Origin: Epiperipatus broadwayi
Taxonomy: Eukaryota; Onychophora; Udeonychophora; Euonychophora; Peripatidae
NCBI GenBank assembly: GCA_028023455.1
Contig: JAQFVV010000012.1
Span: 8,530,499-8,594,498 of the forward strand
Direction of reading: 5' to 3'
DNA length: 64,000 nucleotides
Part shown: positions 24,400-33,528 of the stretch, piece after piece
Layout: each line of letters starts with the position of its first letter
How positions within the stretch are numbered: position 1 is the first letter of the stretch
The notes under the pieces: generated by a model
What the model was told of the DNA's origin: nothing
Seen by the model: the letters and a program-made list of their open reading frames with translations, nothing else
Database searches by the model: none
Position numbers and translations under genes: made by a program

Positions 24400-24575
24400 T
24401 TACTTGTTTAGATTATATCCGAGCTCTAACAACACAAAAGACTAGATTGAAGTTATCCTATTTTGGTCATATGATGATATGATCTAATTAATTAGAAAAT
24501 TATACAAGGCTTGGAAAAGTTGGCAATAAAAGATAAAAGTGATGACCCATAATAATTGATGTATTTTTGAAATAA
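24400..24575 (+). pseudogene. RTE-type LINE, 3' fragment of the RT polyprotein
   Basis: The plus-strand reading around 24,430-24,480 gives RALTTQKTRLKLSYFGHMM. The next stretch, broken by stops, gives LENYTRLGKVGNKR. This matches the conserved tail of endonuclease-RT proteins of RTE-like elements (K-L-S-Y-F-G-H followed by L-G-K-V-x-G-K-R). The intact relative at 37,012-39,840 has KRLKWSWAGHIARRDD at the equivalent place. The remaining RT domain is not recognised upstream, as expected of a 5'-truncated, old LINE copy. Confidence 0.5.
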
Positions 24576-25146
24576 CAAAAATGTCTGACTCACTCTGATG
24601 AAATGTTAATCATGTGATTTCTAAAAGTGGTTATCAACTTTAGGATACTTGATAATAATAATGATAATAAATAGTGATGGATTAATAACTTATGAAAATA
24701 TTGCCTTGAAAGATTTGTTTGTACTCAATAATTTTTTTTTACAAAACAAAAAGTCTTCTTTCTAACTATTGCTGGTTTATTAGCCATTTTTAATTCAGGT
24801 TGTGATAATCTTATAAACTTTGAACTTATGTTTAATAGTTTAGTAAAACTTATGCATTCAACTCTAATAGTAAGAAATACTTTGCCCATATTATTACTTC
24901 TTAAAATTTTTTTAGGAGTCAGTAAATCTAATTTTTAAAGAGTGTTTTTTTTTTGAGAAAGTCAGCCACTAAAATGTTACGAAATTAGGTTTTTCTCCGC
25001 ATCTTAGCTGAATGAATATTAAAATAGCTAATCTGTGAAAGTTTTATCTTTGGCTATTTTATATTCATTTTTGTGTGATGTGGGAAGTGCCTGGTTTTTT
25101 AAAAATATATATTTTAACAAATAATAATAGGAGAGTTGCCTTACAT

Positions 25147-25225
25147 GGTTTAGTCCAGTGGTAAAATGTTAGACATTTGAGCATAAGATCCTTGAGTCAA
25201 TTTTATTTCTGTCATTTCCAGTGCT
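25147..25225 (+). pseudogene. Degenerate tRNA-like sequence
   Basis: TGGTTTAGTCCAGTGG followed about 40 nt later by AAGATCCTTGAGTCAATTT resembles the A and B boxes of a tRNA or a tRNA-derived SINE. The B box is decayed and no clean cloverleaf forms. Confidence 0.3.
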
Positions 25226-25920
25226 CAAAATCTTATGAATTCTATGCAGTAAAGCCGTTTGATTATTTTAATATTTTATATATCAGTGAGGCTAATCTTT
25301 ACTACTTTAATTTTAAAAAGGTTTTTTTCTCTTCAATGATCAATTACGAATTTGATTTCTGCCCAGTTTGGAAAGTCTACTGAAGTTCTATAAATGTCAA
25401 CGTAATATTCAGGGTTATTATAGCAAAATAATTCCTTCTCTAATAACCTCTATGATATGTTATTATTTTATTACCAGCAAGCTATTCTATAATTGAACCA
25501 ACTGCTTACTTCAGTTATTTGAAAATATGTTTCTCAGCCTAAAAGCAAATAATAATTAATTATACAATTAATTTATATTTTATATTATTATCATCATCTT
25601 TATTTATCAAAAGGTAAATCTTACCACTAACTTTTGTTAATTTTTATTTAGCTGCCCCTCTCCTCTCCAGAAATTTATAGAGTAATAATTATTGTCAAGA
25701 TCATTTATCCCTTTTGAGATAATTTAATTTTTTTAGAAGTACTTGGCAAATATATATATAATGTGAACTATCAAATAAAGTAATATCCTTTAAAGAGAGA
25801 AATTAAACAATAACTTAATTAATTTAAAAGCTGATCTGAATAACTTTTTTACAAATAGACAAAAATTATGCATTTGTGTGCATAAGCTTATGTGTCGATT
25901 ATTTAAAAATAGAAGTCGTC
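25226..25920. other. AT-rich interval, no gene seen
   Basis: No feature is supported. The minus-strand frame at 25,790-25,993 is made by the neighbouring SINE and is not a gene. Confidence 0.55.
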
Positions 25921-26031
25921 CCCCCCCCCATATGTCATAGCATCGGCCGGGACGCGAACCCACAACCATCTGCAAACAACTACTTGCTTGCAAGGCAGAT
26001 GTGATGACCTCTCGGCTAACAACGCTTGACT
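25921..26031 (-). mobile_element. tRNA-derived SINE, subfamily 2, with G-run tail
   Basis: The minus strand reads GTTAGCCGAGAGGTCAT (box A region), GTGGGTTCGCGTCCCGGCC (box B region) and then ATGCTATGACATATG. Unlike the other copies, the tail is a run of G (C on the plus strand at 25,921-25,929) instead of poly-A. No clear target duplication is seen. Confidence 0.8.
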
Positions 26032-26035
26032 AGTT

Positions 26036-26854
26036 ATTTTCTTTTTAATTAAATTTGGAAAGATATGTGCAATTTTTAGTTGGATTCAAAGTTTTCTATT
26101 TAATAAATAGTTGGACTTTTTTCATTCTTCATTCTTTACTTCAAGAGTAATTATTAAATAATTTATTTATTCTAATGTCACCTTTTTATTCAGCTTACAT
26201 AGTACTGTTGTTTTCTTAAATTTGATTTCAAAACTTTTTATGACTGCTTCTTGTTTATTTTCTACCTTTTATTACACTCAGAATTTATTAATGATTTGCT
26301 TAGAATATAAAAATAGCTGAGAAACTACCTGATATATATACCTAAGAGATTTCTTACTTTTTTTTTTTAATGAATTCTTCATTTAGTACGCTAATAGTTA
26401 TTGCAACCATAAAACTAGAAAACATTGAGACATTACCGTAATAAATCACATTATTTTCTTTCCTGTCAGTTCTTTTTTTTTTTCGTAAAAAAAAAAAAAA
26501 CACTTATAAATTAAGAAAGCATTTATATATGTGTGTGTGTGTAACGAATAAAATATTTCTTGAATAGTTCATTGCAGAATAAAGGCCTTTCTAGATTTAT
26601 CCATGGGAAAGCAGTGAAGGATAAAACTACAAACTAATCAATTCTTGAATAATTAATTACTGAATTATAATAGTTTCAACAATTTTTCTATATGGTTTTA
26701 TCAATAATCGAGTTAATAATAGCTACATTGCCAAATATCAACCAATAGTTGGGTGATCATCAGAATTAATTGTAGACTGGATATATAAAATATTTCCCTA
26801 CTAAGTTAATGAGACATTTATTTTATATAGCGCGATGTTTATGAATTGTAATAA
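26036..26854. other. AT-rich interval with T and A runs, no gene seen
   Basis: Homopolymer runs occur near 26,350, 26,470 and 26,490. No open frame or repeat is recognised. Confidence 0.55.
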
Positions 26855-27080
26855 ACTAAAGATCAGCTTTTCAAGCTAATTCACATGCGCTTTATGAATC
26901 TTCACACTTTCATTTCCAGTGCTTAAGATTTGCCCATACTTAACGCTTTGGGTTGAAAGAATAGGTGATTTCATTCTATTCTTTTGCAAAGACTTTATCT
27001 TGCGTTGGAAGTGAAAATATTCATTTATTATTAAGATCCATAAAGCGCATGTGCATTAGCTTGAAAAGCTGATCTTTAGT
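26855..27080. mobile_element. 226-bp palindromic element (MITE-like)
   Basis: The left end ACTAAAGATCAGCTTTTCAA is the reverse complement of the right end, and the pairing goes on inward with more mismatches to near the centre (about 26,965). CTACTAAGTTAA occurs at 26,798-26,809 and again right after the element at 27,081. There is no coding capacity. Confidence 0.7.
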
Positions 27081-27103
27081 CTACTAAGTTAAAAAACCAA
27101 ACC

Positions 27104-27218
27104 AGTCTTGCGTTGTTAGCCGAGAGGTATCGCAGCCGCCATGCAAGCAAGTAGTTGGTTGCAGACGGGTGTGGGTTCGCGTCCCGGCAGATGCTATGAC
27201 ATATGAAAAAAAAAAAAA
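27104..27218 (+). mobile_element. tRNA-derived SINE, subfamily 2
   Basis: GTTAGCCGAGAGGTATCGCA and GTGGGTTCGCGTCCCGGCAG give the A and B boxes. The tail is ATGCTATGACATATG plus 13 A. AAAAACCA-type flanks suggest a short target duplication. It lies just downstream of the palindrome at 26,855. Confidence 0.8.
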
Positions 27219-27827
27219 ACCACATACATTTATAAAATTAGATATGCTAATCATTGAGACATAAGGCCTTTCTTTATAAATACACACATACATTCCTTAG
27301 AGCAAAAATCACACATTTATTTAGTTGTTTTTTTTATTCGTTATAGAGTGCTAAAAGACAACTTCTGTTCAACTTGCTTTTATAGTTAGCAAAAATAAAT
27401 AATTAGTTCTAATATTTTATAGTTAGCAATAAATAAGTTTTAGCAGCCATTCAAACAATTGACTTAATGGTAATAATTCACAATGTTTTTTTTTTTAATA
27501 TATACAATATACATGATTACACTGATATCAAAATTACCCAAGGAAAAAAAGTTTATTTGTAAAACATAACTGATATTTGATGCATAAACTAAAAATAAAA
27601 TCAGTTTAAAATGTTATAAAAAAATTTCTACTTTCAAATAGTATATTGAAAATGTTTCATGGACTACTTTATGTCAATATTTGCCAGTTTTTTATGCATG
27701 GCAGTCTAATGCAAGAACTTCAGTTGTTTTTTTATGTAAAGAAAATAATTTTGAAGTATTATGGCTTTAAAATATTTGCATAATATTCTAATTAAAAAAA
27801 TTCAATCATAAAAAATATAATCAAAAA
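27219..27827. other. AT-rich interval, no gene seen
   Basis: No feature is supported. The minus frame at 27,084-27,293 overlaps the SINE and is not a gene. Confidence 0.55.
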
Positions 27828-27887
27828 ATAGGAAATATTAATCTCAGAAATGAGAAACAATTTTAATAAATAATATATCCTAAATGC

Positions 27888-27916
27888 TTTTTCAGTGTTG
27901 AGCTCCCTTATCAAAG
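27888..27916 (-). ncRNA. Hammerhead-like motif, left inverted copy (degenerate)
   Basis: The minus strand reads TTGATAA, then GGGAGC, TCA, ACACT, then GAAA. This is the layout of a hammerhead ribozyme core (CUGAUGA, stem II hairpin, GAAA) with two changed core bases. Hammerhead motifs are known in Penelope-like elements. Confidence 0.35.
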
Positions 27917-28077
27917 ACAACATTTATAAATATTAAAAAAAAACAAAAACATTCACTATGGTACATCAAATTTCCAAATGGAAGTGCATTTTGTAAACAA
28001 TATTTAACTGAGTGCTATTAAATGTTTTATTGATGACAAAGTTATCACAATTAATAAAACTAAGCTTGCTCAATTTT

Positions 28078-28186
28078 TTTTTTTCCCCATATGTCATAGC
28101 ATCGGCCGGGACGCGAACCCACAACCGTCTGCAACCAACTACTTGCTTGCATAGTGGCTGCGATACCTCTCGGCTAACAATGCAAG
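28078..28186 (-). mobile_element. tRNA-derived SINE, subfamily 2, with 19-bp TSD
   Basis: The minus strand carries GTTAGCCGAGAGG, GTGGGTTCGCGTCCCGGCC and ATGCTATGACATATGGGG followed by A. ACTAAGCTTGCTCAATTTT is repeated perfectly on both sides (28,059-28,077 and 28,187-28,205), so the 109-bp insertion is exact. It sits inside the Penelope-like remnant and is therefore younger. Confidence 0.92.
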
Positions 28187-28444
28187 ACTAAGCTTGCTCA
28201 ATTTTACATTTTCTATATAATAAAAATCTCCACAAATTGTGAATAAAAAGATAATATTTATATTTCTGAATTAATAGGAATATGACAAATACGCAGTATT
28301 TAGACATGTTACGCACGTTTGTGATAAATTAAGATTTAATGATAATAACCTTATGGATAATAAATCATGTATGGACTGTCTTTCTATATCGTCTATTCTT
28401 ACAAATATGAAGAAATTGTGAGATAAAGAATGTAATTTATATTT

Positions 28445-28810
28445 TTGTTCATCTACTACATTAAAGATTTGATTAACAATAGCAAAGACAAAATTGATCC
28501 TAAAAAATGTTCTCATATTGTTTATTTGATTAAGTGTCAGGGCCATAAATATTCTTATGTTTTCTATGATGAATCTAGAAAAAATATTAATATAAGACTT
28601 AAAGGGCCTAAATATTGTTACAATAAAGTTATGTCGGATCTTTCAATACTGTCAGAGTTCTTAGATTATGAAAGATTTTTTGCCCGTGTTTTCGATCTTA
28701 GTAAGGTTAAAATAGTTTGCATTGAACAAAATGATAGTAAATTAATAAAGCTTGATTTACTAATGGTAACATTAGCATTCTTTAAGTATGGTTTGAATAT
28801 GTGCAGTTAA
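28445..28810 (+). pseudogene. GIY-YIG-like endonuclease domain of a Penelope-like element
   Basis: This is a 121-codon open frame. The core reads IVYLIKCQGHKYSYVFYDES, in the place of the VY-I-C...YIG-T pattern of Penelope GIY-YIG domains, then RKNINIRLKGP. A later stretch, LSKVKIVCIEQNDSKLIKLD, matches the K-I-L-x-x-E-x-N segment of the same domain. The second glycine motif is changed (YVF for YIG), so it is probably inactive. In these elements the endonuclease nicks the target for retrotransposition. A second, independent remnant with a similar arrangement is at 57,715-57,945. The minus-strand frame 28,271-28,546 is a shadow. Confidence 0.55.
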
Positions 28811-28880
28811 TTGTCAATTTTGTAGTTTCCATTTGGAGATTTGATGTATACCATGGGTTTTTTAAATACTATAACTTACC

Positions 28881-28906
28881 TTGACAAGAGTGCTCAGCAT
28901 GGAAAA
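28881..28906 (+). ncRNA. Hammerhead-like motif, right copy (degenerate)
   Basis: TTGACAA, GAGTGC, TCA, GCATG, then GAAAA: the same layout as the inverted copy at 27,888. The stem II bases that are broken in one copy are partly kept in the other, which supports a common ancestor with a proper hairpin. Confidence 0.4.
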
Positions 28907-29203
28907 TTCATTTAGGTTATATTATTTATTTACTGTTTTTTTGTGTATTTCAAGAATTAATATTCACTTTTTTAAAATATTATAATGGAAAATTCTTAAT
29001 TCTTAATTGATTTAGTATATTAAAAATTGCTCCTTAAATCATGGATTTTGGATAAGCATTCTAATGTTACCAACATTTGCATTATATAATCTAAGCATTC
29101 AGAGCTTGTGTTTCCCAGTATGCTATGGAATGGATTGCTATTAATATTCTAAAACTTTTGTATTGCAAATTAACATAGCAGTAGCAATTGTTTCTAATTT
29201 TTT

Positions 29204-29290
29204 TCCCCATATGTTATAGCAACAAACATCTGCAAACAACTGCTTGCTTGCAAGGCGACTGCGCTGACCTCTTGGCTAACAAGGCTTGAC
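29204..29290 (-). mobile_element. tRNA-derived SINE, internally deleted
   Basis: The minus strand has the box A half (GTTAGCCAAGAGG) and the terminal CTATAACATATGGGG, but the stretch that holds box B is missing. AATTTTTTT flanks both ends. Without box B this copy could not be transcribed by Pol III from its own promoter. Confidence 0.7.
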
Positions 29291-32200
29291 AATTTTTTTA
29301 AAATATAAAACTTGTTTTTTCACATATTAGTAAATTACATGGAGAACCAAATTTTTAAATAATAGAACTCATTTATTTTTTCATTTTTTAAAGAAAATAT
29401 TTGCATATAACTTTTTATTAAGTTATATTACTTAAAATTTCTGCTCTTCCAAAATCTAAGATAATAATTGAAATATTAAATAAAAATAAATAAATAATAA
29501 GTCTTATTTTTATTTATTTTACATGAGACTATAATGTTTTCATGAACTTATTAAGTATTATGTATACAGGTATTAGGGAGAGTATTTTGTGATGACAACT
29601 AATTTTATATAGATTGCTTTGGTCCCTCATACAAATACTCTGTAAATGTTTCTAGCCTTACATTTTTAAATGATGACTATATGATGTGACTATATTTTAA
29701 ACAGGGTAAGGTTTATTTAATTCAATCTTATTTATAATTTCCTATTAACTTTAGAATTGATGTCACTATTATTTTGGCAGCATAATAAAATTCTTCATTT
29801 CACTCCAAAATATTCAAATCATTTGTTCCTGACTTCAAATTTTCATTGTTTAGTCTGTTGTGCACACATAATTCACATGCAAGGGTGCACTTTCCAAAAA
29901 AAATAACAGTGTTCTTTGCAAATAAAGTTCAAAATTACAAAATAATATTTAACAAATATTTAAAATAAAAATATTACATTTCCAGAAAATTTAAACTATA
30001 CAATCTAGAAATATTGATATAAATAATTTTTGTTTATTTAATTATTGATTTATCCACATAAAAGCAATCTCTTTATTTTAAAATTAAATTAATAACTTTT
30101 AAAATAATACTTCCTTAAATTTTAAATAGATAAAATAAATATATGTGCACACACATAACTATTGTAAATCATTTTAGTATTACATATAAATTAACATAAA
30201 TATTGCTTTATCAATTTTATATTTAGAGCATTCACCCACATATATAAAACAATGTATGTCTTTACAGTATATTGCGTCTTACTAAATTAATATAGTGTGT
30301 ATTTAAACAAAATTATATTGCTTTGGCACAAATTCAGAAATTGATACAAAAATTTTACAAAGTTATAATATATAATCAACATATTGGAAATATGAGGATT
30401 GTTCTTATAAAGTATACAAATGTAAATAATAATATTACCTCTGCAATGAGCTAATACAAAATTTAAATTGTACTTATTATTATGTTTAGAATGATAATCA
30501 AATATCACTTTATATATTATTTTGCAAAAAAAAAAAAAAAATGGTTCTAAAATTAACTATCTGAATTTTTATTAGAACATGTAAGTTCATACTTCAATTT
30601 TATGTTTTAAAGAATGAATTTTAGTTGTCTTTAAAATATAAATTATACTGTATACATACAGAAAATACGTTTCTCTGTATATTTTTGACTTTTTCATCTT
30701 TAAATTGTAGTTTTGAATTGTAATTTTGGTCATGTGTGTCAATTTTAAAAGGATTATTTTTAAATAGTATTTTAATGTAAACTATACCAATGCAATTTCA
30801 CCACAACGTATATAATTTGTAGAGATATTTATATAAAAATATTTAGTTCTGTAAGAGGACCCATGTTTTATATATGTTCAATGAAATAATTGTGCGTAAT
30901 ATAATAGATAATAAATAATATAAAGTTTAGCATAAAAGAGACAGTGTAATATTGATCAGCGAATTTATATTATATTATAAAGTATATAAAGATTAAATAA
31001 AATGTATTTAAAAAATATATTTTAGAATAATAAATATAAAAGCAAATTTTGTTTTGATAAACAGTCTTCTCTAATATTTGAATTTGATTTAACAACACAT
31101 GATAAAAATGTAAACACATCAGCTCAAGTGAGCATACTTAACTAAAATATTATTTATATTTCATAAAGATTCAAGAGAATGTCCTGCTATTTGCTATTTT
31201 TATTTTACTAATATTATTATTCATATTTTTTTATTATTCATGTTTTTGTAAATAAACATTTCTATTTAAATTAATGATTTTTGTGTTTTTTTTATTCTTG
31301 CATCAGCATATTATTAATAATATATGGTCACATACAAAATACTATATATTTTATTTTATAGTATAATTTTAAATTTTAATATTATTATAGCTAAAAATAT
31401 TTAAGATTATCAAAATTAGCTAGGAAAGTGTTGTTTATTAAAATATTTGAATTTCTCATTGTGTTATAGTTAGTTAAGAGATTATCTGCACCTTATAAAA
31501 ATAAATGTTAGTTGATTAAGCTTCTTAATATCTGACTCTTAATACCTGAGATTTTTAAGAGTTACAATAAAGTTAATTATTATGATAGAATATAGTTGGA
31601 TACAATAAAATGCCCTTTTAATCTAGCTTTATCAATTAAAAGTTTATTCATAATTAATAATTATTTATAAATCCCTGAGATAACATTATTTTTTATTTAG
31701 TTATAATAATTTATTTTATCTATATTTTAAAATTCTGAGTCAGTCTAGGCATATAATTTCAAGGAATATTTAATTGGCTTTATTTTTGATTTTTACAATT
31801 TTAACTTTTGACAGTTATAATTTGGTTAGCTGTCTCTACATAATAGCCTCTATAATTTGGTGTCCAATATATTAACCATTTTTTGATATCTTGTCCTCCT
31901 AGCTTACTGCTCTTTTTGTTAGTTGCAATAACAATAGTTCCATCTAGCTAGAAGTTTCACCATGCTGTGTAAAACTATGCAATCTGGGTTTTTTTTTTAA
32001 TCCAGTGAACTTTCTTTGTTAGTAATAAACTCATTTTCAAATCACTGCAGATTACTAGAAGTTAGTAAAAATTTCTTCAAATAATTGTTGAAGCTTTTCA
32101 TAAATGTTTGCCTAATCGATGTTTGCACTTGCCATTTGCTTTTGATTAATCTATTTAAACAAAAATGACTTTCCATTAGAAAATAGCTCAGACTAAAATC

Positions 32201-32624
32201 TTTTTCAATATGTGTTTATTTTTTAAAATGGTATGGAATGCTAATTAAATTATACTGTATTCTGAATTTAAACTGCCAACCATTTTAGACGTTTCTTTTT
32301 TAGAAATGATCTTTTTTTTATCACTTTGGTACTGATAAATATTTTGACACAATTTTTTTTTTGCTTATGATTAAAATTAGTATTTGTCTGTAACAAAAAA
32401 AAATAATTAAAAACCAATAAAGTGAAGATGTAAAAGATAAACTAAATGCAAATAATCCAAAAAATGCAATAACAATGTCTGAAGTTTTATTCAGAGTTGA
32501 AATGCTTTGAAAAATCTTGTAATTTTGATGGCTATTTCAGTCAGTAGCATTTGTTATATCATTTTAAAAATTTCAATCAATGGTATTAAGTGATTTAGTG
32601 ATCCTATACTTAGCATTTATTTTC
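29291..32624. other. 3.3 kb AT-rich interval, no gene seen
   Basis: No SINE, RT fragment or palindrome is recognised. The minus frame at 30,287-30,508 looks like chance. Runs of A lie near 30,526 and runs of T near 31,990. Confidence 0.55.
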
Positions 32625-32863
32625 TAAACAGGCAAAACTCTCCATACAGTAATGCCACTCAGTGCCAACCAGAGCAATCAATGGATGCCAGAAGGTTTGT
32701 GCATAAAATCCCCATCTAGTGCCTACTCATCCAATATTCCCAGACTAGTTTCTGGCTTGTTGCCTTTGCTAGGTGGGGATTTTATGCACAAACCTTCTGG
32801 CATCCATTGATTACTCTGGTTGGCACTGAGTGGCACTACTGTATAGAGAGTTTTGCCTGTTTA
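32625..32863. mobile_element. 239-bp near-perfect palindrome (MITE)
   Basis: Two 95-bp arms (32,625-32,719 and 32,769-32,863) are reverse complements with four differences, all transitions. The loop is 49 bp. The ends are TAAACAGGCAAAACTCTC and its complement. TA-containing ends suggest a DNA transposon derivative. There is no coding sequence. The base composition is clearly richer in G+C than the surroundings. Confidence 0.85.
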
Positions 32864-33065
32864 GTAACAGTTATGTGCTAGCATAAGAAATGATGATCAT
32901 ATGATGTTTAGTTATTTATTTTCTATAATTTTATCATACTTTAGTTTTTTGTTTTTTTAAAAAAAATTTAACAGAAAACATTAACAACTTTTAAATTCTA
33001 AGTTTATGGTACATAGCTAAACTTATTACAGTATACTCATATAGGATAATTGCTAAAGTTAATTT

Positions 33066-33160
33066 AATATATATATGCCAATTTTATCAATTTTTATTTT
33101 AAATATATATATATAATAAATTTTATATATATGCCAATTTTATCAATTTTTATTTTAAAA
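33066..33160. repeat. 55-bp tandem duplication
   Basis: ATATATGCCAATTTTATCAA plus TTTTTATTTTAAA occurs at about 33,071 and again at about 33,128. Confidence 0.7.
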
Positions 33161-33442
33161 CTTATTGGAATTTTGCTTTGAACATAGGTTTTAATTTTTT
33201 TTTGATGGCTAAAATTATTATAATATACACACTTAGATCTTTTTAAATAAACACTTGTACAATTTTGCAGCAACTAATTTTTGAAAATTTTATTGATTTC
33301 AATACAATTTTAGAGAAAATATGTGGAATATAGTGTTTTTCTAGTGTATGTTGTGTAATTTTTTGTGTAGATCGTAGTTTACTAAAAAAAAAGTGTTCAT
33401 TCTAGTGGTTATTTACTCTAAAAGCCTTCAGTGCAACAGATC

Positions 33443-33446
<4 letters not shown>

Positions 33447-33525
<79 letters not shown>
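33447..33525. repeat. TA microsatellite
   Basis: An almost uninterrupted run of about 40 TA units with one ATT break near 33,493. Another TA run lies at 34,209-34,235 inside an ATCCC...GGGAT palindrome. Confidence 0.95.

Positions 33526-33528
<3 letters not shown>

Larger units (their letters stand above)
27828..28968 (+). mobile_element. Penelope-like element remnant with inverted flanks
   Basis: A GIY-YIG-like ORF (28,445-28,810) is followed by a segment of about 165 bp (28,803-28,968). The same segment occurs in reverse complement at 27,828-28,009. Shared blocks are TTTCCATTTGG, TTTGATGTA, GCTCA and CATTTAGG-TATATTATTTATT. Inverted or tandem flanking copies of this kind are a known trait of Penelope-like elements. 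The RT domain is missing. A SINE is inserted at 28,078-28,186. Confidence 0.55.

Noticed and set aside
25790-25993. Minus ORF of 67 codons
   Set aside because: Half of it is SINE sequence; no independent coding evidence.
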